From: Bacteroidales bacterium
GTDB taxonomy: Bacteria; Bacteroidota; Bacteroidia; Bacteroidales; UBA10428
Reading direction: 5' to 3'
DNA: 64,000 bases
NCBI GenBank assembly: GCA_016938235.1
Contig: JAFGVA010000058.1
Span: forward strand, 1 to 64,000
The translations under genes and the position numbers were made by a program. The notes under the pieces were generated by a model that was given only the letters and a program-made list of their open reading frames with translations, was not told the origin of the DNA and searched no databases. Below are positions 57,182-64,000 of the stretch, one piece after another. Numbering within the stretch: position 1 is the stretch's first letter; each line of letters opens with the position of its first letter.

Positions 57182-59500
57182 TTATACCTCTTTGACAATT
57201 CTAAGTTTAGCAAATTTTAATAATAATTGTTTTTCCTGTTGAATTTGATGAAAGAAAACGGTTGCCTTACGGTTTGGTAAATCACCTTCAATATGAATAA
57301 CTTTCCCTTTACCAAACCTGGTATGTTCAACAGTCATACCCTGCTGAATACTTTCCGGGGCATCGGGATTGAAGTTTGCTGTATTAACAACTGGTTTTAC
57401 TTTGGGTTGAAAACCTGCGGTGGTATTTTGTCCGATTTGTCGGCTCTGAAATTTAGGGCGGACATCAAAATTTTGTTTCTTTATAAAGTCTATTGGCTGA
57501 TTTCGAAAAACAGCTTGTTTTTTCCTGGGGTCATCAAACCATTCGATGTATTTTTCATCGATTTCGGAAATGAATCGACTAGGGGAAGAGTCTGTTGGAG
57601 TGCCCCATTTATAGCGTGTCAGAGCATAGGTAAGATTAACTTTTGTCATTGCCCGGGTCACTGCAACATAAAACAATCTTCTTTCCTCTTCGAGGTCTTT
57701 AGGCGATTCAACAGACATGAAAGATGGAAATAACTCTTCTTCCAAACCTGCGATATAGACATATTTAAACTCTAAACCTTTAGCAGAGTGAATAGTCATT
57801 ATGCTTACATTGTTCCTGTCTTCACTATTTTCGTTATCTGTATCGGTAAGAAGTGAAACATTTTCGAGGTAGCGATTGATGGTTGGATCTTCATCTTCTT
57901 CAATTGAAGCATCAACAAAATCGCGAATACCATTCAGAAGTTCTTCAAGATTTTCGTATTTACTTCTTTCCTCCGGAGTGGTGCCATTGTGAAGGTCTTT
58001 TAAAATTCCGCTTTCCGAGGCCATACTCTGAGCGATCTGGTATGCATCAGAGTTTGCTGATTTAGCCTGAAATTCCGAAATAAAATCAACAAAGGCTTTT
58101 AGCTTAGTAAGAGTACCGTTATTTAGTTTAAGTATGTTATTTAATTCCTGAATACGGATCAGTATATCCCAAAGGCTTACTTCTTTCTGGCCGGCAAGGG
58201 ATTCAATTTTATCCATGGTTGTTTTACCAATTCCCCGAGCCGGATAATTAATAATCCGTTTGAGTGCTTCATCATCGTTGGGATTAATTACCATACGCAG
58301 GTAAGAAATTATATCTTTTATTTCTTTTCTTTGGTAAAAAGAGATGCTTCCATAAACCTTGTACGGAATGTTTCTTTTGCGCAGGGCTTCTTCAAAAATA
58401 CGTGACTGAGCATTGGTTCGGTAAAGGATTGCAAAATCGTTGTATTGAGCTTGTTCCGATAGCATTGTATCGAATATTGAATTTGAAACAATGAATCCTT
58501 CTTCAACATCAGTCAGCGCTTTAGAAACAGTAATCGGCACACCTTCGTCGTTTTTCGAAAAAACATTTTTTCTTATCTGTTCGCTGTTTTTTTCAATAAT
58601 ACTGTTTGCCGCCTCAACAATGGTTTTTGTTGAGCGGTAGTTCTGCTCAAGTTTGTAAAGGTTGTATCCGGGATAATCGTTTTTGAAGTTTAAAATATTC
58701 TCTATCATGGCTCCACGGAAAGAATAAATACTTTGAGCGTCATCGCCAACCACACAAACATTCTGGTGCTTTTCGCCAAGCTTTTTTACAATTAAATATT
58801 GTGAATAATTAGTATCCTGGTACTCATCTACAAGTATATAATCAAACTTGTCCTGGTACTTTCTTAAAACATCGGGGCAGTCGCGAAATAAAATATTTGT
58901 ATTTAACAGCAGGTCATCGAAATCCATTGCACCAGACCTGCGGCAGCGTGAAGCATAAAGCTTAAAAATTTCTGCAATCATGGGTTTTCGGTGAATCTGG
59001 TCGCGCTGCCTGATTTTTTCGTTGTTGTAGTATGCCTGAGGTGTAATAAGGTTGTTTTTTGCTGAAGAAATTCTACTTAAAACCTCACCGGGTTTATAGG
59101 TTTTATCATCGAGTTTAAGCTCTTTTATAACTGATTTTATAAGGCTTTTTGAATCAACCGTATCGTAAATGGTAAAATCTGAGGGATAACCAAGTTTGTC
59201 AGATTCATATCGCAATATTCGTGAGAACATCGAATGGAAAGTCCCCATCCAGAGGTATTTGCCAACATCATTTGCCAGAACCCGGTTAATACGTTCTTTC
59301 ATTTCTTTGGCTGCCTTATTTGTAAATGTTAAAGCCAGAATTTTAGAAGGCTGAACACCCTTTTCAAGCAGGTGAGCTATCCGGTAGGTTAATACTCGTG
59401 TTTTCCCCGAACCAGCTCCGGCAATGACAAGCGATGGGCCATCGGTATTTTTTACAGCTTCGGTCTGGGCTTTATTTAATCCTTCAAAAAGCGAACTCAT
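57182..59500 (-). CDS. ATP-dependent DNA helicase, UvrD/PcrA type
   Basis: About 772 residues from the ATG at 59500; the frame extends upstream to 59566, beyond the promoter, which is rejected. Superfamily 1 motifs: Q-motif LNKAQTEAV, Walker A AGAGSGKT, Ia LTFTNKAAKEM, II LVDEYQDTN, III DDAQSIYSFRGA, IV LEQNYRST, V TIHSAKGLEFK, VI VTRAMTKVNLTY. The C-terminal Tudor-like part is typical. Roles: excision repair and removal of stalled proteins. Symbol is left open since uvrD and pcrA cannot be told apart. Confidence 0.95.
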   Translation of the reverse strand: MSSLFEGLNKAQTEAVKNTDGPSLVIAGAGSGKTRVLTYRIAHLLEKGVQPSKILALTFTNKAAKEMKERINRVLANDVGKYLWMGTFHSMFSRILRYESDKLGYPSDFTIYDTVDSKSLIKSVIKELKLDDKTYKPGEVLSRISSAKNNLITPQAYYNNEKIRQRDQIHRKPMIAEIFKLYASRCRRSGAMDFDDLLLNTNILFRDCPDVLRKYQDKFDYILVDEYQDTNYSQYLIVKKLGEKHQNVCVVGDDAQSIYSFRGAMIENILNFKNDYPGYNLYKLEQNYRSTKTIVEAANSIIEKNSEQIRKNVFSKNDEGVPITVSKALTDVEEGFIVSNSIFDTMLSEQAQYNDFAILYRTNAQSRIFEEALRKRNIPYKVYGSISFYQRKEIKDIISYLRMVINPNDDEALKRIINYPARGIGKTTMDKIESLAGQKEVSLWDILIRIQELNNILKLNNGTLTKLKAFVDFISEFQAKSANSDAYQIAQSMASESGILKDLHNGTTPEERSKYENLEELLNGIRDFVDASIEEDEDPTINRYLENVSLLTDTDNENSEDRNNVSIMTIHSAKGLEFKYVYIAGLEEELFPSFMSVESPKDLEEERRLFYVAVTRAMTKVNLTYALTRYKWGTPTDSSPSRFISEIDEKYIEWFDDPRKKQAVFRNQPIDFIKKQNFDVRPKFQSRQIGQNTTAGFQPKVKPVVNTANFNPDAPESIQQGMTVEHTRFGKGKVIHIEGDLPNRKATVFFHQIQQEKQLLLKFAKLRIVKEV

Positions 59501-59526
59501 AAAAATCTCCAATCTTATAATCTGTG

Positions 59527-59559
59527 CAAAAATACAATACTGATTTTTGCCTGCGACAA
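59527..59559 (-). promoter_or_regulatory. promoter of the UvrD/PcrA gene
   Basis: On the minus strand TTTG (59559-59556), 21 bases, then TATTTTTG (59534-59527): a full -33/-7 match. Start would be near 59520, which supports the ATG at 59500. Confidence 0.6.
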
Positions 59560-59690
59560 AAGTCATAAATAATTATGAAGAAGAAGTTAACAATGGGGGA
59601 TGTTAAAAGTGAAAAGATAAGTGAGAAAAGATAAAATGGATATAGACGTGATTTGGTTGGAAGGTGATTAGGTTGGGGAGGTGATTAGTT

Positions 59691-59742
59691 GAATGAGTGA
59701 GTGAATGAATGAGTGAATGAGAGAATGAATGAATGAGTGATT
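59691..59742. repeat. tetranucleotide microsatellite (GAAT/GAGT)13
   Basis: About 13 uninterrupted units of GART (GAAT, GAGT, one GAGA, last GATT) without other sequence. The region 59567-59880 otherwise has no frame or RNA gene; it also contains a GAATTC-rich stretch near 59773-59800. Slippage at this tract, 140 bases ahead of a surface-protein gene, could change expression. Confidence 0.8.
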
Positions 59743-59880
59743 ATGAGGTTTTATGTAATCATAGTTTTTATTCTGAATTCTCCATTCTGAATTCGAATAT
59801 CCTATAGGTCATGAGCGCATTTTTTCTTATCATTGCAGCTCTGAAATACTATTTAATCAGATTTCGAGTTTAATAAAGTG

Positions 59881-61341
59881 ATGTATCAAAAAAATATGTT
59901 GTTCAGACAATTATCCATAGCAGTATTTTTTCTTTTTGGTTTTACAATACTTACGGGGCAGATTTCTGCTCCTTATGCCGATTACATTGACCTTACAGAA
60001 TATACTATTGAAGATTCTGACAGTATCTTTCTTTTTCATCGGGAAAATGATTCGGTTTTTATCATGGTTGACACCTCCCAATCACCCGATTATTTAAGTC
60101 TAAGCTGGGAAGAGTTTGTGCCAGGTATTGGCTATCAATACCTGAACTTCCAACCTAAAATATTTGTCACACCCGATACCATTGCAAAAGGTTTCAGGTT
60201 AACGGTATATAATGCGAGTGATACTATTGTTACCAGATGTTGGGTTTTAAGGAACGAGTTTACTGTACACATTTTAACGAAAGATGATGAGGGAAACCTG
60301 GCTAATGGGGTCTATACATCGGAATGCAATAAATATGGTCCGATTCAAGTAAAGATTGACCAGGCACAGTTGTGGTATTTTCACCCTGCCACCTATGAAA
60401 AGTATGATTACGAACCCGATTACAAAAAGATTTGGGAGAAGGATCAAGATGTTGAAGAAGGGCAAGTAGTTGAAAGGGGCAAAATATTTGATAATTTCAA
60501 GTTCAATGTTGAAGATGCCTATTGGGAAGACATGTGGTATACCTTTGTTGTGTCGGATAGCTGTGGCAATGAAGATCAGGACTCGGTATTTGTGAGGAGC
60601 ATAAACCCAAAAGCTGACTTTGAATATGAACATGTTTCACTGGACGACAAAACCTATTACCCTGATAAGGATACCAATTATTATTTCTTTTATTCTTCGA
60701 AAAATTATGAAGAAAAAGATCATATTTCAGCTCCTGCATATTACATTTTTAAAAACAAATCGGAGAATGCACATGAATATTTCTGGACCTTTGGTGATTC
60801 TACAACCTACCGGACAACAAGCGATTCAGTATTAAAAGAATACACAAAAATTGGTTCTTTTGAAGTGACACTTACAGCAGAGCATCATGTATTGTGGTGG
60901 AACCAGACCTGTACATCGACAATGACTTTGGACGAAACCGTTGATATTAGTCTACCTATACTTCATGCTCCAAATGTATTTTGTGTTAACAGTAGTAAAT
61001 ATCCAGCCTGGAGATTCGAAGAAGTCTCCATTACTGATTTTGAAATCAGTATTTTTAGCAGGAATGGTGTCCGGGTACATCACTTTAAAGGAAATATAAG
61101 AGACTGGGATGGCTGGGATGGTAGGTATAAAAATACCGATTCATATGTTTCAGATGGCGTATACTTTTATATTGTAAAGAACTTCTCGCATCTTGATTAC
61201 TATGATGAGGACTATGTTGCGGATGATTACAGTGTATGGACAGGTACTTCAGGTGGAGGTGAAGAAGAAAATAATGATAAGAAAGAAGAAAAAAAGAATA
61301 ATCAATACCGGGGGTTCTTTCATGTTTATTGCAGCGAATAG
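59881..61341 (+). CDS. PKD-domain surface protein with a gliding-type T9SS C-terminal domain
   Basis: About 486 residues from the ATG at 59881. Signal peptide (LFRQLSIAVFFLFGFTIL, cleavage after GQ). A PKD-like domain (about 290-350: AHEYFWTFGDSTTYRTT...KIGSFEVTLTAEH) follows. The end (about 360-450: APNVFCVNSSK...FEISIFSRNGVRVHHFKGNIRDWDGWDGR...DGVYFYIVKN) matches the type B gliding-motility-associated T9SS domain. Unusually, a charged low-complexity stretch (GGGEEENNDKKEEKKNN) interrupts the domain just before the last strand YRGFFHVYC. Likely a secreted, surface-exposed adhesin; ligand unknown. Confidence 0.75.
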   Translation: MYQKNMLFRQLSIAVFFLFGFTILTGQISAPYADYIDLTEYTIEDSDSIFLFHRENDSVFIMVDTSQSPDYLSLSWEEFVPGIGYQYLNFQPKIFVTPDTIAKGFRLTVYNASDTIVTRCWVLRNEFTVHILTKDDEGNLANGVYTSECNKYGPIQVKIDQAQLWYFHPATYEKYDYEPDYKKIWEKDQDVEEGQVVERGKIFDNFKFNVEDAYWEDMWYTFVVSDSCGNEDQDSVFVRSINPKADFEYEHVSLDDKTYYPDKDTNYYFFYSSKNYEEKDHISAPAYYIFKNKSENAHEYFWTFGDSTTYRTTSDSVLKEYTKIGSFEVTLTAEHHVLWWNQTCTSTMTLDETVDISLPILHAPNVFCVNSSKYPAWRFEEVSITDFEISIFSRNGVRVHHFKGNIRDWDGWDGRYKNTDSYVSDGVYFYIVKNFSHLDYYDEDYVADDYSVWTGTSGGGEEENNDKKEEKKNNQYRGFFHVYCSE

Positions 61342-61395
61342 GCAAGATTGTTAATACACTTTCTCTTCTTGTTCCATAACTTTTTTCGAAATAGC

Positions 61396-61403
61396 TATAT
61401 TTG
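61396..61403 (+). promoter_or_regulatory. -7 element of the symporter gene
   Basis: TATATTTG, exact TAnnTTTG, 27 bases before the start codon; the nearest TTG upstream is 24 bases away, a little too far for -33. Confidence 0.45.
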
Positions 61404-61429
61404 TCGGGAACATAAAACATATTCCCCTC

Positions 61430-63151
61430 ATGCAGCAGAAGTTAATTGAAGTTCTAGAGCACATCGATAAGTATCTTGGAGGATCTCAGTGGTTTGTTTT
61501 TCTATTATTAGGAACCGGAATTTTATTTACACTTTATCTTGGGTTTCCCCAAATCAGGTATTTCAGGCATGCATTCCAGATTGTCAGGGGAAAATTCGAT
61601 AAACAGGGAGATAAAGGAGACACCACACATTTCCAGGCATTAACTACAGCTTTATCGGGTACAGTTGGCACCGGCAATATTGGAGGCGTTGCCCTGGCAA
61701 TATATCTGGGTGGACCAGCAGCTTTATTCTGGATGTTAGTTACAGCTTTTCTGGGCATGACTACCAAATTTGTGGAGGTGTTATTGTCGCACAAATACCG
61801 TGAATTCGATTCTGCGGGTCAGGTTGCCGGCGGCCCCATGTATTACATGAAACACAGGCTGAACATTAAACTTAAAAACGGGAAGCTCATTAAAACCGGA
61901 TATGTAATGGGTGGAATCTTTGCTTTTGCAACCATCCTGTCATCTTTCGGAACCGGGAATCTCCCACAGATAAATAATATTGCTATTTCAATCGAAGAAA
62001 CCTTTGGGCTTAATCCATTTATTACAGGAGGGGTACTTGCCATATTATTGGGTCTGGTTATTATCGGGGGAATAAAACGTATAGCCAAAGTAACATCAAA
62101 GCTTGTTCCGGGAATGGCAATTCTTTATTTTGTAGGTGCTATTGCTGTTCTTGTAGTGAATTATACAAATATCTGGCCATCCCTTGAATCGATATTTTCA
62201 AATGTATTTACAGGAAGCGCTGCTGCCGGAGGTTTCCTTGGAGCATCGTTCAGGTATACCTTTAACAAAGGTGTTGCTAGAGGCTTGTTCTCGAACGAAG
62301 CAGGGCAGGGTTCTGCACCAATAGCCCATGCTGCAGCCAGGGCACATGAACCGGTTTCGGAAGGAATGGTGGCGATACTTGAGCCTTTTTTTGATACGAT
62401 AATTATTTGCTTCATTACCGGACTAACCATCTTGTCGTCAGGAGTATGGACCGAGAAATTTGAGAATCGTTTCGATGAAACTTCGACTTATTTTATTTCC
62501 GGGCAACTTTCTGACAAAAACAAGCCAGATATTCCAAAACTTCATGATTTGATTAATGATAAGGATAATTCTTTATTGTATACAGGTGTTGTGGATATTG
62601 AGCAAGGAATTATTAATTCTGATGTAACGGTAATAAGCTCACGCTCGGTAGCAGAAGATGTAAGGGTGTATACCGGGATGGACAGCTTGTATACCGGAAA
62701 TCTTCATATTATTGACGGCCTAATTAATAACGATGTTAACGAAGAACATGAAGATATTTATCTTTCAGGTTTATCTTTGTTGCATAGTGCACCTTTAACA
62801 ACTAAAGCATTCATGCGTGGGTTTAAAGGTGGATGGGGACAATACATTGTATCGATTGGCTTGCTGCTTTTTGCATTCTCCACGGCCATATCATGGTCGT
62901 ATTATGGCGACAGAGCCGTAACCTATTTATGGGGTACTAAATATGTTCTTTATTACCGAATTGCCTATGTTGCTGGTTTTTTTATTGCCGCATTTGCCAA
63001 CACCAATGTTATTTGGGCTATCTCCTATGTTACCATTGCACTCATGGCTATTCCAAACCTGATAGGTATACTCGTTTTAAGTCCCGAAGTAAAAAGAACT
63101 ATAAAAGAATACTGGATTGATTTTAAAGAGAATTTTGGTTCTCCGGATTAG
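61430..63151 (+). CDS. sodium:alanine symporter (AGCS family) with a periplasmic-type insertion
   Basis: A 573-residue transporter. Family motifs are present: [47 protein letters not shown] and [17 protein letters not shown]. Typical members have about 450-490 residues. Here about 100 hydrophilic residues (about 340-445, [11 protein letters not shown] ... [17 protein letters not shown]) are inserted between two membrane helices. It imports alanine or glycine with sodium. The insertion has no recognised domain. Confidence 0.9.
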   Translation: MQQKLIEVLEHIDKYLGGSQWFVFLLLGTGILFTLYLGFPQIRYFRHAFQIVRGKFDKQGDKGDTTHFQALTTALSGTVGTGNIGGVALAIYLGGPAALFWMLVTAFLGMTTKFVEVLLSHKYREFDSAGQVAGGPMYYMKHRLNIKLKNGKLIKTGYVMGGIFAFATILSSFGTGNLPQINNIAISIEETFGLNPFITGGVLAILLGLVIIGGIKRIAKVTSKLVPGMAILYFVGAIAVLVVNYTNIWPSLESIFSNVFTGSAAAGGFLGASFRYTFNKGVARGLFSNEAGQGSAPIAHAAARAHEPVSEGMVAILEPFFDTIIICFITGLTILSSGVWTEKFENRFDETSTYFISGQLSDKNKPDIPKLHDLINDKDNSLLYTGVVDIEQGIINSDVTVISSRSVAEDVRVYTGMDSLYTGNLHIIDGLINNDVNEEHEDIYLSGLSLLHSAPLTTKAFMRGFKGGWGQYIVSIGLLLFAFSTAISWSYYGDRAVTYLWGTKYVLYYRIAYVAGFFIAAFANTNVIWAISYVTIALMAIPNLIGILVLSPEVKRTIKEYWIDFKENFGSPD

Positions 63152-63257
63152 CCCGTTGAATTGTTTTATATTTTTTTAAATTCATTTCTGATATTTTAAC
63201 AACAATATTTATCAGCTTTAGCCGTTAAATTTTTTTAAACTATCAAACCAGACCTAC

Positions 63258-64000
63258 ATGAAGTGGAAAAATCTTTTTCTAATGCTTTTGTCATTAAGCA
63301 TTAGTTTAATATCCTATTGTCAGAAATATACCATTAGTGGATTTGTTGAAGATGCAAAATCAGGCGAAAAACTGCTTGCAGCTACAGTTTACGATAAATT
63401 TACCGGACTGGGAACTTCTACAAATGAATACGGTTACTTTGCGCTGACCCTTCCTGAAAGTGAAATATCATTGTCGGTATCCTATGTTGGATATACAACT
63501 TATTGTGATACTGTGATGCTTAACAAAGACTTGTCTGTAAACATCAAAATGGAGCCATCGCTGTTGCTCGATGAGGTAATTGTTACCACCAGCAGTCCGA
63601 AAGATGTAGTAGAAAATGTACAAATGAGCATGATTTCCATTCCCATAAAGGAAATTAAAAGCATTCCAATGTTTATGGGTGAGGCTGATGTTATAAAAAC
63701 CATTCAGCTTATGCCGGGTGTACAATCAGGAACAGAAGGCACAAGCGGTTTGTATGTTAGGGGCGGAGGTCCGGATCAGAATCTTTTTTTACTCGATGGT
63801 GTACCCATCTATAACGTTAGCCACCTTTTTGGTTTTTTTTCAGTTTTTAATCCCGATGCAATTTCTAATATAACATTAACAAAAGGCGGATTTCCGGCGC
63901 ACTATGGAGGTAGATTATCGTCGGTAATTGACATCAGGCTGAAAGATGGAAACATGAAAGAGTTTCATGGCTCAGGTTCAGTTGGATTAATTGCTTCAAA
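63258..64000 (+). CDS. TonB-dependent outer-membrane receptor (SusC-like), N-terminal part
   Basis: Only the first 247 residues are in the window; the frame is open at the right edge. Signal peptide (MKWKNLFLMLLSLSISLISYCQ), then a carboxypeptidase-regulatory-like domain (YTISGFVEDAKSGEKLLAATV), then the plug domain (IPMFMGEADVIKTIQLMPGVQSG, GLYVRGGGPDQNLFLLDGVPIYN, GGFPAHYGGRLSSVID). It takes up a substrate across the outer membrane with TonB energy. No SusD gene is visible, and the substrate cannot be inferred. Confidence 0.92.
   Translation, partial: MKWKNLFLMLLSLSISLISYCQKYTISGFVEDAKSGEKLLAATVYDKFTGLGTSTNEYGYFALTLPESEISLSVSYVGYTTYCDTVMLNKDLSVNIKMEPSLLLDEVIVTTSSPKDVVENVQMSMISIPIKEIKSIPMFMGEADVIKTIQLMPGVQSGTEGTSGLYVRGGGPDQNLFLLDGVPIYNVSHLFGFFSVFNPDAISNITLTKGGFPAHYGGRLSSVIDIRLKDGNMKEFHGSGSVGLIAS

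Noticed and set aside
59691-59742. Tetranucleotide repeat read as a CRISPR-like array
   Set aside because: Units are four bases without spacers, and no cas gene is present.

Overview
The window is a chromosomal segment of an AT-rich member of the Bacteroidota, most likely a Marinilabiliales/Bacteroidales-type environmental or marine bacterium (the order is an inference). The signs are: -7 promoter elements of the TAnnTTTG type and general lack of Shine-Dalgarno sequences, secreted proteins with C-terminal type IX secretion (T9SS) sorting domains, a SusC/TonB receptor with an N-terminal carboxypeptidase-regulatory-like domain, DUF4290 next to murA, and a pair made of an ECF sigma factor and an anti-sigma protein that also carries a beta-barrel. 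There is no prophage, CRISPR array or recognisable insertion sequence. Most of the DNA is ordinary housekeeping chromosome with a few accessory islands.

Layout. 0.2-4.8 kb: a lipoprotein, tRNA-Leu(UAG), then tig-clpP-clpX (protein folding and proteolysis). 4.8-11.7 kb: a complete trp operon, trpE-G-D-C-F-B-A, preceded by a leader peptide with four tandem Trp codons and a terminator/antiterminator pair that I could draw base by base. 11.9-13.6 kb: a Tat-signal Cys-rich protein, a hemolysin-III family membrane protein and an FKBP. 13.8-18.6 kb: a secreted GH16 beta-glucanase, an NAD-binding protein and a periplasmic trehalase. 18.7-23.4 kb: a hybrid histidine kinase and a surface pair (barrel plus calcium-binding repeats; SPOR protein). 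23.5-28.1 kb: LOG protein, uvrA and a lytic transglycosylase in one operon. 28.3-30.3 kb: an ECF sigma factor and a predicted anti-sigma protein that should span both membranes.

30.5-35.2 kb: a small exported protein, then a MacB-like ABC export operon (ATPase, two paralogous permeases, HlyD adaptor) preceded by a near-consensus sigma-54 promoter. 35.3-40.4 kb: a short-chain dehydrogenase, polyphosphate kinase ppk1, and convergently ppx/gppA with a sigma-54 activator that lacks a DNA-binding domain. 41-44.6 kb: a 1216-residue multi-PAS/GAF hybrid kinase. 45-47.5 kb: rex, a broken lipoprotein gene, and a cold-shock pair (RRM protein plus Csp). 47.8-51.4 kb: an ABC-2 exporter and an M19 dipeptidase. 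51.5-52.1 kb: a nested palindromic element beside a DUF559 endonuclease-like gene. 52.2-59.5 kb: grpE-dnaJ, a SET-domain protein, DUF4290-murA (MurA has Asp at the fosfomycin-target Cys position) and a UvrD/PcrA helicase. 59.7-64 kb: a tetranucleotide microsatellite, a PKD-domain T9SS-type surface protein, a sodium:alanine symporter with an unusual insertion, and the start of a TonB receptor that runs off the window.

The items most worth follow-up are the trans-envelope anti-sigma/ECF pair, the trp attenuator, the DUF559-associated palindromes, the sigma-54 pair (promoter plus a DNA-binding-domain-less activator) and the MurA active-site substitution.
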